Source: Lewinellaceae bacterium (GTDB lineage Bacteria; Bacteroidota; Bacteroidia; Chitinophagales; Saprospiraceae). From it: a stretch of 64,000 nt of DNA. A model generated the notes under the pieces. The model was not told the origin of the DNA, did not search any database, and was given only the letters and a program-made list of their open reading frames with translations. Within the stretch, counting starts at the first letter, position 1. Every line of letters begins with the position of its first letter. Made by a program: the position numbers and the translations under genes. The DNA lies in the NCBI GenBank assembly GCA_020636215.1, contig JACJYG010000014.1, forward strand, positions 62,001-126,000, read 5' to 3'. Below are positions 1 to 7,688 of this stretch, piece after piece.

Positions 1-453
1 TACTTACAAGTTTTTGTTTCGAAAGTATTTGACGATGAGGATGGTAGCTTGTTTAAAGGATATTTGGCAGGTTCAATATCAAGTAGTGGAGATGAAGAAG
101 TGGTATCGATGGGTGACGATCCCCTACTACCTGCAGGATGGCGCCGCGAAATCAGCGTTCATAACCATCCAAACCCCAGTAGACATCGGTTTAGTGAAGC
201 TGAACCTGGTGGAACATTTGGAAGCAGTGGTTTAGAAGGAGATTATTATATGGGAGTAAGTCTTCAGATGGATATGTTTCTTACGACAAAAGGGCAAAAT
301 ACAGTGTTATTTTTTGACCACAAGAGGTTTTATGAGTTGTTGAAAGCTGATTACAGGGTTTGGAATAATGAATTCAAGGGACAGCGTGTAAGTATGAGTG
401 ATATGAATAAGTTTGGTCCACGTTCAGTGAGGATTTACAACTTAAAAAAATAA
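1..453 (+). CDS. C-terminal part of a larger protein with an HNHP motif (possible JAB/DUF4329-like toxin domain)
   Basis: The frame is open from base 1, so this is the last 150 codons of a protein that begins outside the window; a TTG at 49 is not a convincing start. An H-N-H-P motif is followed by a Ser/Glu/Asp-rich stretch, then beta-strand-like segments ending in N-L-K-K. H-x-H-P followed by S...D resembles the metal site of JAB/MPN-type and DUF4329-type domains found at the ends of RHS and other polymorphic toxins, but the spacing to the Asp is not canonical. The lipoprotein gene starts 6 nt after the stop, so the two are probably cotranscribed. RHS scrap about 2 kb downstream fits a toxin locus. 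The coding frame is secure; the function is inference. Confidence 0.55.
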   Translation, partial: YLQVFVSKVFDDEDGSLFKGYLAGSISSSGDEEVVSMGDDPLLPAGWRREISVHNHPNPSRHRFSEAEPGGTFGSSGLEGDYYMGVSLQMDMFLTTKGQNTVLFFDHKRFYELLKADYRVWNNEFKGQRVSMSDMNKFGPRSVRIYNLKK

Positions 454-459
454 GCATAC

Positions 460-1218
460 ATGAACAAGTTTAAGTTTCTAATCATATCTCTTGTCTTGTT
501 ATGCTTCCATTTGTCATGCATAGAAAGAGGCGGTATTAATTTTGAAAGTTTCTTTGGGACTTTAAAAGAAAAAGTCGATAGACCTGACTTACTTGTGTTC
601 CAAAATGCCCCAATTGATTCGGCTCAGTTTTACTTTGCCCAGTTTTATTATGAGTATCGAGAAGCTTTCAATGAGAAAGTAGCGACTGATGATAGAGCGA
701 TGGATTATTTGAATGAACTACAAACACAAAGCTTCAATTTTCCTGACTATCTATATCTCGTGTACAATTTTCATGGATGGTTAAACGGCAAAAAATACTC
801 TTTAACAGAGTGTAAGGAGATTTATGAGCGTGCTACTAAACTCCAAGATGTTCATTATGAAAAGATTGAAGCAAAAGCACAGCAAATAGTACAAAATAAT
901 CTGACCTGTTGTGAGATTGGTGATACTTTGGAGTTGATTTTTCCTAGTGGTAAAAGTCCCTATAGACCAAATATTAAGGAAGCAATTCTACGGCCATATC
1001 CTTACTCAAAAGAGATTTTCCCTTTTGAGGACACAATTAAACTGCAAGCATTGCTGCAAGAGAAACAGTTAGATACTAAGGATATAGTCTTTAGGCTATA
1101 CATCATTAAGTTAAATGAAAAAAAGATCATGTTGTTGGGTGTTGAGTATAGTCTCGGTGATACAATGGACTTGCCGATTGCAACATATATTCGCCCTATA
1201 ACAAACTCCGCTCGATAG
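460..1218 (+). CDS. putative lipoprotein, unknown function
   Basis: 252 residues. The N-terminus is Lys-positive, then hydrophobic, ending in a lipobox-like L-S-C with Cys at about residue 20, so the product is probably a lipoprotein. No catalytic motif was recognised. Composition is rich in Tyr, Phe and charged residues, with several Cys including a C-C pair near residue 149. Base composition is AT-richer than the genes after 2.4 kb, as is the preceding gene, which suggests the two arrived together. The 6-nt gap from the upstream stop implies translational coupling. By position it could be an immunity or accessory protein for the upstream HNHP-domain protein, but nothing in its own sequence proves that. 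Confidence 0.65.
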   Translation: MNKFKFLIISLVLLCFHLSCIERGGINFESFFGTLKEKVDRPDLLVFQNAPIDSAQFYFAQFYYEYREAFNEKVATDDRAMDYLNELQTQSFNFPDYLYLVYNFHGWLNGKKYSLTECKEIYERATKLQDVHYEKIEAKAQQIVQNNLTCCEIGDTLELIFPSGKSPYRPNIKEAILRPYPYSKEIFPFEDTIKLQALLQEKQLDTKDIVFRLYIIKLNEKKIMLLGVEYSLGDTMDLPIATYIRPITNSAR

Positions 1219-1439
1219 CTGTTCGGAATGTGTCGCCCCCTTCCTGTCGGTAGTTTGTCCGTAAGCATGCGGTAACCCCCATGTTTCCCAGGCCGCCGGT
1301 AAAGCTTAAATTGGGCTCGAACCAAAAAGATAGCCGATGGCCTCAGACAACCAGCCTTAGAGATGCTTGTTTGGAGGCCTGAGTAGCTAAAAAATGGAAG
1401 CCACTCCATAACTTGAGAGTTCACCACAAACCACAAGTT
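1219..1439. other. non-coding junction region, no gene seen
   Basis: There is no convincing ORF on either strand. Base composition shifts to GC-rich here, in contrast to the AT-rich pair before it. The stretch directly precedes a truncated IS5-type transposase and may include its original left flank, but no clear terminal inverted repeat was identified. Confidence 0.4.
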
Positions 1440-1558
1440 ATGGTAAAACAATTCGAAGAATTGACTGACTTCCAGTGGGAAGTTATAGAGGATTTGTTTC
1501 CCGAGCAAGAAATATGCGGCCATAGTTTAAGGATGGTTATTGACGCCATATTATGGCT
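1440..1558 (+). pseudogene. N-terminal fragment of an IS5-family transposase
   Basis: An ATG at 1440 opens about 39 codons beginning MVKQFEELTDFQWEVIEDLF and ending HSLRMVIDAILWL. This matches the conserved start of small IS5-group transposases (…LTD.QW..I…, then …R..l..aIlWl.RtG..WR). The expected R-T-G-C-x-W-R continuation is missing: after the W-L the frame reads unrelated residues and stops soon after. The element is truncated at about 1558, where a different reading frame takes over. This is a decayed insertion remnant, not a functional gene. Confidence 0.7.
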
Positions 1559-2322
1559 ACCTTTTTGGCGATGTGTCTGTTTCCTTTGAAAACCACCATA
1601 ATGAGTATTTCGCCATCTCCATTGAGGTAAAAGGGACAAACCTGGGTTTTGAAAGCACTACCAGCGAATACGGCACAAGTGAAATTAAAGGGGCGTTTAA
1701 GAAAAGCGGCCAGCAAATCATACCTTGCCCGCCGCCCACCGAGCCGCCGGCAGAACCCTGCACGGTGGAAGTGGCGGACTACGGGCTCATTTTCGACTGG
1801 TACGCCAACGCCTTTGTTCAAGGCATCTACGGCAATGGCGGCCAGTTGATGAACTTGCCGGGCTATGGGTACGGGTATACGGAAAGCAGCCAGTTGGCCC
1901 AGGATATTGCAAACTGGCTGTTTGCCAATGGCTTTGTATTTGAAAATGTATTGGTGTACGAGTATTTCAACAAGCCGGGGATATTTGCCATTACCATCAC
2001 CAAGACGAATTATTATTTTGAGGGTATTTCCTTCACGCCGGGAAACCGGGGCGCACTACTCCCATTCAAGCAGTCCAACCTGAGAGAGGTTCCCTGTTTC
2101 AAGCCTCCCGGCTACCCTGATGGAGAAAACCATGAAGGGGCGATACAAAGCCTGGAAAATGTATTCGCCCAGCAAAGCCCCGGCAATTTATCGTATCCAA
2201 CGAGCTTGTACCGGGTCGTATTCGGAAATGGAGAATCGCCTCTTTTTCATTCCTTAGCTTATCCTGGCAGCTTACTTCGTTTCCGGATTTCCTTAATTTA
2301 CCTTCCGAGACCGGCCAAATGA
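1559..2322 (+). pseudogene. headless ORF remnant of unknown family, fused to the IS5 scrap
   Basis: About 250 codons are open without a credible start of their own; the only in-frame start is a TTG inside the transposase remnant. The protein contains a proline-rich linker (C-P-P-P-T-E-P-P) near residue 60 and an aromatic/Gly-rich middle (Y-G-Y-G-Y). I recognise no domain. Because it begins exactly where the transposase homology ends, it is probably the 3' part of a gene interrupted by rearrangement. Its last 40 or so residues look frameshifted, since an overlapping frame carries an RHS-like sequence. Confidence 0.4.
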
Positions 2323-2402
2323 GGCTGGTCTACGACGCTACGGGCCGCAAGTGGTTCAAACACGGCGAGTCCGGCGGCAACCGAAGCGAAGGCCCCGCCT
2401 AC
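2280..2402 (+). pseudogene. RHS/YD-repeat remnant
   Basis: In the frame containing 2319-2321 the translation reads …NLPSETGQMRLVYDATGRKW…, which has the N-L-P…, x-Y-D-A-T-G-R-K pattern of RHS/YD repeats, followed by K-H-G-E-S-G-G. Only about one repeat survives. It overlaps the end of the preceding ORF in another frame and runs into the upstream region of the response regulator without a domain end, so it is debris of an RHS-type toxin/wall protein. Confidence 0.5.
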
Positions 2403-2463
2403 GCGGCAGTAGCTTCCCTGGCGCGCCCCCACCAAAAAAGTGTCCATTTTCGAACACTTCCCG

Positions 2464-2471
2464 TATCTTTG
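2464..2471 (+). promoter_or_regulatory. Bacteroidota -7 box (TATCTTTG) for the response regulator
   Basis: TATCTTTG matches the TAnnTTTG -7 consensus and ends 5 nt before the ATG at 2477. No good TTTG -33 element lies at the usual 19-bp spacing. If it is used, the 5' leader would be very short or absent. Confidence 0.45.
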
Positions 2472-2476
2472 CAAGC

Positions 2477-3850
2477 ATGAAAAAACAGGGAACCATACTT
2501 ATAGTCGATGACGATGAGGATATCAACCTCACCTTGAGCCTGTTGCTTCGGCAGCACTACCAATCCATTTTTACGGAACAAAACCCCTACCATCTGCCGC
2601 GGCTGCTGCGGCAATACGAACCGGATGTCGTGCTGCTCGATATGAATTTCAATAAAGGCCGCTCGGACGGGGAGGAGGGGCTCTCGTGGCTGCGCAAGAT
2701 CAAAGAACTCAGCCCCGATGTTCAGGTGATCATGATCACCGCCTACAGTGATGTGCCCAGGGTAGTGGAAGCGATCAAGGCCGGCGCCGCCGATTTCGTG
2801 GAGAAGCCCTGGCGCAATGAGAAGCTTCTGGCCACCATCCATGCGGTCTTTGCCCTCTCTCAGTCCCAAACCAAACTTACCGAAGCCCGGACGGTGCAAT
2901 CGGCCATGAGCGAGGCCATGGACCAGCCCTTTAGTGAGGTGATCGGCCAGTCGCAGGCCATGCAGGCGGTTTTGAAAACGGTCGATAAAGTAGCCGCCAC
3001 CGATGCGACCATCCTCATTCTGGGGGAGAACGGCGTGGGCAAAGAGGTGATCGCCCGGGCCATACACCGCAAATCCCACCGGGCAAAGGGCGTATTCATT
3101 CCGGTCGATATGGGCGCCATACCGGAGTCACTGGGCGAAAGCGAGCTGTTCGGCCACAAAAAAGGCGCGTTCACCGGCGCCGTCGACGATCGGGTGGGGC
3201 GCTTCCAACTGGCGCATGGCGGTACGCTTTTCCTGGATGAGATCGGCAACATCCCGCTTTCCATGCAGTCCAAACTGCTGCAGGCCCTGCAATCGCTTAC
3301 CATTACCCCGGTGGGCAGCGACCGCAGCACGAAAGTGGATATCCGGGTCATCTGCGCTACCAACCAGCCGCTCCGGGAAATGATCGCCCAGGGGCGTTTC
3401 AGAGAAGACCTGCTCTATCGGATCAATACGGTAGAGATCCATATCCCCCCTTTACGCGACCGGGGTGAGGACATCGAGCTGTTGACGGATCATTTCCTGC
3501 GCCTCTACGCCAAAAAATACCGCAAGGGCCAGTTGTCGCTCCATCCGGAGGTAAAGCAGAAGCTGCGGGGCTACGCCTGGCCGGGTAATGTGCGGGAATT
3601 GCAGCACATGGTGGAGCGGGCGGCCATTCTCTGTGATGGCGACCTGATCCAACCTTCAGATTTCCACCTGTCCGGCATGCTGATATCGGAGGATAATGCC
3701 GCTTCAACCCTGAACCTTATGGAAAATGAAAAAAGGCTCATCGAGGAAGCCCTGGATCAATACGACGGCAATATCTCCAGAGTGGCTGAGGCGCTGGGCC
3801 TGACTCGGGCGGCTCTTTACAGAAGGCTGGAGAAGCACAATATTCAGTAG
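2477..3850 (+). CDS. sigma-54-dependent response regulator, NtrC/AtoC type
   Basis: 457 residues from the ATG at 2477; an in-frame extension upstream runs through RHS debris and is rejected. Domains in order: a receiver domain (1-120) with the acidic DDDED cluster, phospho-acceptor Asp at about 55 (V-L-L-D-M-N) and the later T…K (V-E-K-P-W); an AAA+ sigma-54 activation domain (about 145-375) with Walker A G-E-N-G-V-G-K-E, the G-A-F-T-G-A loop that contacts sigma-54, Walker B and an arginine finger region; and a Fis-type HTH at the C-terminus. It should activate sigma-54 promoters after phosphorylation by the kinase encoded just downstream. An AGGTC repeat array begins inside its stop codon. 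Confidence 0.95.
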   Translation: MKKQGTILIVDDDEDINLTLSLLLRQHYQSIFTEQNPYHLPRLLRQYEPDVVLLDMNFNKGRSDGEEGLSWLRKIKELSPDVQVIMITAYSDVPRVVEAIKAGAADFVEKPWRNEKLLATIHAVFALSQSQTKLTEARTVQSAMSEAMDQPFSEVIGQSQAMQAVLKTVDKVAATDATILILGENGVGKEVIARAIHRKSHRAKGVFIPVDMGAIPESLGESELFGHKKGAFTGAVDDRVGRFQLAHGGTLFLDEIGNIPLSMQSKLLQALQSLTITPVGSDRSTKVDIRVICATNQPLREMIAQGRFREDLLYRINTVEIHIPPLRDRGEDIELLTDHFLRLYAKKYRKGQLSLHPEVKQKLRGYAWPGNVRELQHMVERAAILCDGDLIQPSDFHLSGMLISEDNAASTLNLMENEKRLIEEALDQYDGNISRVAEALGLTRAALYRRLEKHNIQ

Positions 3851-3896
3851 GTCTGAAGGTCATTAGGTCTGAAGGTCATTAGGTCAGTAGGTCAGT
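3849..3896 (+). repeat. tandem 8-bp repeat, AGGTCNNN x6
   Basis: Six consecutive 8-mers share the AGGTC core (AGGTCTGA, AGGTCATT, AGGTCTGA, AGGTCATT, AGGTCAGT, AGGTCAGT). The first unit overlaps the TAG stop of the response regulator. The array is followed by a G-T-G-C-A-C-C-G-C-A-G-C-T segment that recurs in altered form near 4071. Confidence 0.85.
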
Positions 3897-3953
3897 TGAA
3901 AAGGTGCACCGCAGCTTTTCATCCCGATGAGATCCAGTGGATCGAGATCGGGA

Positions 3954-4057
3954 AGGTCTGTAGGTCTGTAGGTCATTAGGTCTGAAGGTCTGTAGGTCTG
4001 TAGGTCTGTAGGTCATTAGGTCTGGAGGTCGGGAGGTCTGGAGGTCGGGAGGTCAGA
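3954..4057 (+). repeat. tandem 8-bp repeat, AGGTCNNN x13
   Basis: Thirteen consecutive 8-mers with an AGGTC core and variable last three bases (TGT, ATT, TGA, TGG, GGG, AGA). Between the two arrays (about 3920-3953) lies an imperfect hairpin CCCGAT-GA-GATCC / GGATC-GAG-ATCGGG. The whole 386-bp gap between regulator and kinase holds no gene. Confidence 0.85.
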
Positions 4058-4236
4058 GATAGTTCATGAAAGTGTATCGCAGCTCCCGTAACCCCTTGAT
4101 TTCCAAGGCGATTTTTAACGTTACACGAGCGAAGCGACTGATGGAATAAACCTGGAACTTTTAACGTGAAACCTGGAACTTTGAACACTCCCAAAGGCCA
4201 CACCAAAATCACAACCCGATTTAACAAAGCTCAGTT

Positions 4237-5568
4237 ATGCTCACAACATTTAAGATCAGGATCATTCTCCATCTACTGGCGATCATTGTGGTTGTCTTTG
4301 CCGGGGTGTTTTTGTGGCAGGAGTACCCCAATTATTTCCTGGCCATTGTTTTTGCAGGTATCCTGGCCATCTTACTGGCGAGCCTGTACGCGCTGATCAC
4401 GGCCACCAATAAAAAACTGGCCAATTTTCTGCTCAGCATCCAATACGATGACTATGAAGCCCATTACTCCGCCGCGGCCGGGGAGCCGGCCCAACAGGAG
4501 CTCTCATCGGCCTTTAACCTGATTACGGATAAATTCCGGGATATCCGCCAGGAGAAGGAAGCCCAATATCAGTACCTCCAGGCTATTGTGGAAAATGTCG
4601 ATACCGGATTGATCTGTTTTAATGAGCAGGAGGAAACCATCCTGATGAACAAAGGGATACAGCAGCTATTGCATAAATCCTATTTTCCCAACCTGGAATC
4701 CGTCAAAAAATATAACGAGGCCTTGTATGACGCCCTGCGGGAAGTGGCGCCGGGAGAAAAGAAACTGGCCAAGCTGGTCGTCAACAATCAGATCCTGCAG
4801 TTGTCCATCCGGAAAACCATCTTAAAGATCCAGGACGAGGCCCTGCATTTGTATGCTCTGCAGAATATCCACACCGAACTGGAGCGGCAGGAAGTGGAAT
4901 CCTGGCAAAAGCTCATCCGCATTCTCACCCATGAGATCCTGAATTCTATTACTCCGGTGGTGTCGTTGGCGGAAATGGCCAATGAAAGAATGCATGGGCC
5001 TTCCCTCTCCGACCCGGAGGCCCTGGATGACATCAAACAATCCATTGAGGCGATTCAGCGCAGGAGCAACGGGCTACTGCATTTCACGGAGGCCTACCGG
5101 CAGATGGCCCGGATACCCACCCCGCGCTTTGAACAGGTGGACCCGGCCCAACTGCTGGAGCGGGTGCTGTTACTACTTTCCAGGCAGATCCAGGATGCTA
5201 AGGTGCAAGTAGACAAGCACTATCCCGTAAACCCTCTGACGGCTCTGCTGGATCCGAACCTCATGGAGCAGGTTTTCATCAACCTCGTCAAAAATGGGTT
5301 GGAGGCGGTAGAAGCGGCGCCCACCCCCCGGCTGACGGTTTCGATCGCCAAAGACGCTTCCGGCTTGATCGAAATTTCCATCGCCGACAACGGCCCGGGT
5401 ATCCCGGAGGATGTGCTGCCGCAAATTTTTATCCCCTTTTTCACCACCAAAAAAGAGGGAAGCGGCATCGGCCTGAGCCTCAGCCGGCAGATCGTGCACT
5501 TGCACAAAGGGCATATCTTTGCGGCTTCCCGGCCGGAGGGGGGCAGTGTCTTCACCGTGCAGCTTTGA
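4237..5568 (+). CDS. membrane sensor histidine kinase, NtrY-like
   Basis: 443 residues. Two hydrophobic segments (about 8-26 and 33-54) form a small membrane anchor with almost no periplasmic loop, so the signal is probably sensed in the membrane or cytoplasm. A linker and a PAS-like domain (about 105-215) follow. The kinase core has an H box with His at about 232 (L-T-H-E-I-L-N-S), an N box (N-L-V-K-N-G-L-E-A-V), a G1 box (D-N-G-P-G-I-P), an F box (F-F-T-T-K) and a G2 box (G-S-G-I-G-L-S-L-S). It is the evident partner of the upstream NtrC-type regulator; the regulator-first order with a repeat-filled gap leaves open whether they share one transcript. Confidence 0.93.
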   Translation: MLTTFKIRIILHLLAIIVVVFAGVFLWQEYPNYFLAIVFAGILAILLASLYALITATNKKLANFLLSIQYDDYEAHYSAAAGEPAQQELSSAFNLITDKFRDIRQEKEAQYQYLQAIVENVDTGLICFNEQEETILMNKGIQQLLHKSYFPNLESVKKYNEALYDALREVAPGEKKLAKLVVNNQILQLSIRKTILKIQDEALHLYALQNIHTELERQEVESWQKLIRILTHEILNSITPVVSLAEMANERMHGPSLSDPEALDDIKQSIEAIQRRSNGLLHFTEAYRQMARIPTPRFEQVDPAQLLERVLLLLSRQIQDAKVQVDKHYPVNPLTALLDPNLMEQVFINLVKNGLEAVEAAPTPRLTVSIAKDASGLIEISIADNGPGIPEDVLPQIFIPFFTTKKEGSGIGLSLSRQIVHLHKGHIFAASRPEGGSVFTVQL

Positions 5569-5601
5569 AGGATATGGCTCGCATTGGAATGATTTGTGAA
5601 G

Positions 5602-5609
5602 TAATTTTG
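5602..5609 (+). promoter_or_regulatory. candidate -7 box TAATTTTG
   Basis: TAATTTTG fits TAnnTTTG and lies 14 nt before the ATG at 5624. There is no clear -33 TTTG at 19 bp. It may be the old promoter of the antitoxin/PIN pair. Confidence 0.4.
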
Positions 5610-5623
5610 AAAAAAAAGAGCTT

Positions 5624-5965
5624 ATGCCCAATACCGTTGCAGAGCGCAAACTTCGCACCATCGAACGAATTACCAGGCTTGAAGATGAAGCCATGCTTCT
5701 CGTCATTGAGCAATTGCTGTTTGCAAAAGCCGATGCTGATTGGGTGCGCATACTCAAAGCAGCCCGTCGCCTCGATGATTCCATTCTGCCCAACGCCCTG
5801 ACAGGCGATGAACTAAGAGCCGTATTAAAGAGCTTGCCTTTATTATCCTTGGCCGCTGACGCCACTCATTTCGTCACTGGTGATAAACCATTATTGGAAA
5901 AGCAGGAATTAGGAGGTATTCAAATTATTACCTGGAATGCGTTTAGCGAAATCAATGGAAGCTAA
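5624..5965 (+). pseudogene. collapsed toxin-antitoxin pair: antitoxin start fused to the end of a PIN toxin
   Basis: 113 codons in one frame. Residues 1-50 (A-E-R-K-L-R-T-I-E-R-I-T-R-L-E-D-E) look like the short antitoxins that precede PIN-domain toxins in Bacteroidota and cyanobacteria. Residues 75-110 (L-A-A-D-A-T-H-F-V-T-G-D-K-P-L-L, then G-I-Q-I-I-T) are the conserved last third of a PIN domain, where T-G-D carries the late acidic residue. The PIN N-terminus with the first catalytic Asp and the middle acidic residues is absent. The simplest reading is an in-frame deletion that removed the antitoxin 3' end, the toxin start and the PIN core. It is very unlikely to be an active nuclease. Confidence 0.65.
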
Positions 5966-6065
5966 CCTTACCAGAGGCGCCCGCTGCGGCGGCCGGAGCA
6001 TGACGGCTTCTATAGCAAACAATCCCCCCAATTATCCGTTGTTCTAACAAAACATCCTTTCCGCA

Positions 6066-6650
6066 ATGGACACCAGCCTGATCCTGCAAAACATCTCCAA
6101 GCACATCCAACTGACGCCCGAAGAGGAAGCCCATTTCGTTTCCCTGCTGAAGCCCCGGTCGCTGAAACGCAAGGAGATGCTGCTGCAGGAAGGGGAAGTC
6201 TGCCGCTATTCGACCTTTGTAACCCAGGGGTGCCTGCGCAGCTATACCCTCGACGATAACGGCACCGAACACGTACTGTCCTTCGCCCCGGAAGACTGGT
6301 GGATCGCCGACCTGTACAGCTACTTTTCTCAACGCCCCGGCACATTATACATCGAAGCCAACCAGCCATCGGAAGTCCTGCAGCTGTCCAAAGACAGCCA
6401 GGAGCAGTTATACCAGGACATCCCCAAGTTCGAGCGTTTCTTTCGCATCCTGATTGAAAATTCCCTGGTCAGCAACCAACAGCGCCTGCTCGACAACCTC
6501 AGCCTGCCGGCCCAGGAGCGCTACCGCAATTTCTGCCAGCGCTATCCTTCCCTCGTCAACTCCCTTCCCCGTAAGCAGATCGCCTCCTATATCGGTGTCA
6601 CTCCGGAGTTTTTTAGCAAAATGATGAAGAAGATGCTCCGGGAGCAATAG
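6066..6650 (+). CDS. Crp/Fnr-family transcriptional regulator
   Basis: 194 residues. Residues 1-120 form a cyclic-nucleotide-binding-type beta roll (L-K-R-K-E-M-L-L-Q-E-G-E-V-C, then the C-L-R-S-Y turn). Residues 130-190 hold the helical linker and a short HTH (L-P-R-K-Q-I-A-S-Y-I-G-V-T-P-E-F-F-S-K). No Fnr-type Cys cluster is visible, and the cAMP-contacting Arg/Ser motif of Crp is not obvious, so the ligand is unknown. This matches the short Crp/Fnr subgroup common in Bacteroidota, often found next to pirin, thioredoxin or oxidoreductase genes. The pirin gene starts 74 nt downstream in the same direction and is a likely target or operon partner. Confidence 0.9.
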   Translation: MDTSLILQNISKHIQLTPEEEAHFVSLLKPRSLKRKEMLLQEGEVCRYSTFVTQGCLRSYTLDDNGTEHVLSFAPEDWWIADLYSYFSQRPGTLYIEANQPSEVLQLSKDSQEQLYQDIPKFERFFRILIENSLVSNQQRLLDNLSLPAQERYRNFCQRYPSLVNSLPRKQIASYIGVTPEFFSKMMKKMLREQ

Positions 6651-6724
6651 GGCTTTTCTTAACCTAAATTATTTTTTGCCGTTAATAATGGGTGCAAATT
6701 TGCAGTAACAAAACCCTGTAGATC

Positions 6725-7597
6725 ATGGACCGAAAAGAATTCCTGAAAAAAGGGCTGATGGGCACCGGCATCTTTGCGGCCTCAACTGCCCTCGGCAATG
6801 TTATAAAAAACGACATCGACGAACTTCGGGAACTGGAAATCCTGGGGTTCAATCACATTCCTTACACCAACTCAAAGATCATGGCCAATACTGTTTTGCA
6901 TAAAGCCAATACCAGAGGACACGCCAACCACGGCTGGCTCAACTCGCACCATTCTTTCAGCTTCGCCAGTTATTACAACCCGGAACGCATGCACTTTGGC
7001 GTTTTGCGGGTCCTCAATGACGATACCGTGGCGCCGGGCATGGGCTTCGGCGCCCATCCGCATGACAACATGGAAATCATCTCCATCCCCCTCGAAGGCG
7101 ACCTGGAGCATAAAGACAGTATGGGCAACACGGCAGTTATCCGGCACGGGGATGTGCAGGTGATGAGCGCGGGTACGGGCATCCGCCACAGCGAGTACAA
7201 CCGCAATAAAGACAATCAGGTAAAGTTCCTGCAGATTTGGGTGTTTCCCAATAAGCGCGACGTAAAACCCCGCTACGATCAGATCACCCTGGACCTGGCC
7301 GACCGCCACAATAAGTTTCAGCAGATCCTTTCCCCCAATCCCGACGATGAGGGCGTATGGATACATCAGGATGCCTGGTTCCACCTCGGCAAACTGGATG
7401 AGGGCGTGGCGCTCGATTATTCCATCAAAAAAGCCGGCAACGGGCTCTATGCCTTCGTCCTGGAAGGCGACATAACCATCGATGGGCAAACCCTTAACCG
7501 CCGGGACGGCTTCGGCGTCTGGGATACAGATAAAGTGTCGGTAAAAGCCAACAGCGATGCCGAAGTGCTGCTGATGGAAGTACCGATGAATATGTAA
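6725..7597 (+). CDS. pirin-family protein with a Tat-like leader
   Basis: 290 residues. From about residue 55 the sequence is a bicupin pirin: the N-terminal cupin has the metal ligands H-P-H-D-N-M-E, a later H-S-E (G-T-G-I-R-H-S-E) and a conserved G-A-H; the C-terminal cupin follows. Pirins of this type bind Fe and some have quercetinase activity; the YhhW-like length is about 230-240. The extra N-terminus here begins M-D-R-K-E-F-L-K-K-G and continues into a hydrophobic Gly/Ala stretch, resembling an RK-type twin-arginine leader. An internal ATG near 6881 (M-A-N-T-V) coincides with the usual pirin start, so a shorter cytoplasmic form is possible. It follows the Crp/Fnr gene. Confidence 0.92.
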   Translation: MDRKEFLKKGLMGTGIFAASTALGNVIKNDIDELRELEILGFNHIPYTNSKIMANTVLHKANTRGHANHGWLNSHHSFSFASYYNPERMHFGVLRVLNDDTVAPGMGFGAHPHDNMEIISIPLEGDLEHKDSMGNTAVIRHGDVQVMSAGTGIRHSEYNRNKDNQVKFLQIWVFPNKRDVKPRYDQITLDLADRHNKFQQILSPNPDDEGVWIHQDAWFHLGKLDEGVALDYSIKKAGNGLYAFVLEGDITIDGQTLNRRDGFGVWDTDKVSVKANSDAEVLLMEVPMNM

Positions 7598-7630
7598 TAA
7601 AAGGGAAGTTTTATTTGCTTTCCGGCTTAG

Positions 7631-7678
7631 TTAGCGGCTGACTTTCCTGAATTGGAGCTTTGCTTAGTCAGTCGCTAA
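7631..7678. terminator. candidate bidirectional hairpin between convergent genes
   Basis: TTAGCGGCTGACT (7631-7643) pairs 12 of 13 with AGTCAGTCGCTAA (7666-7678), with a 22-nt loop. It lies between the convergent pirin and mlaD genes. There is no strong T tract, so this is tentative. Confidence 0.35.
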
Positions 7679-7688
7679 TATAGCATCT

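Noticed and set aside
2351..2476. Longer N-terminus for the response regulator
   Set aside because: The extension is Arg/Pro-rich, overlaps RHS scrap in another frame and lies upstream of the -7 box; the receiver domain starts properly at 2477.
3849..4057. AGGTC arrays as a CRISPR
   Set aside because: Unit is 8 bp with no spacer structure and no cas genes in the window.
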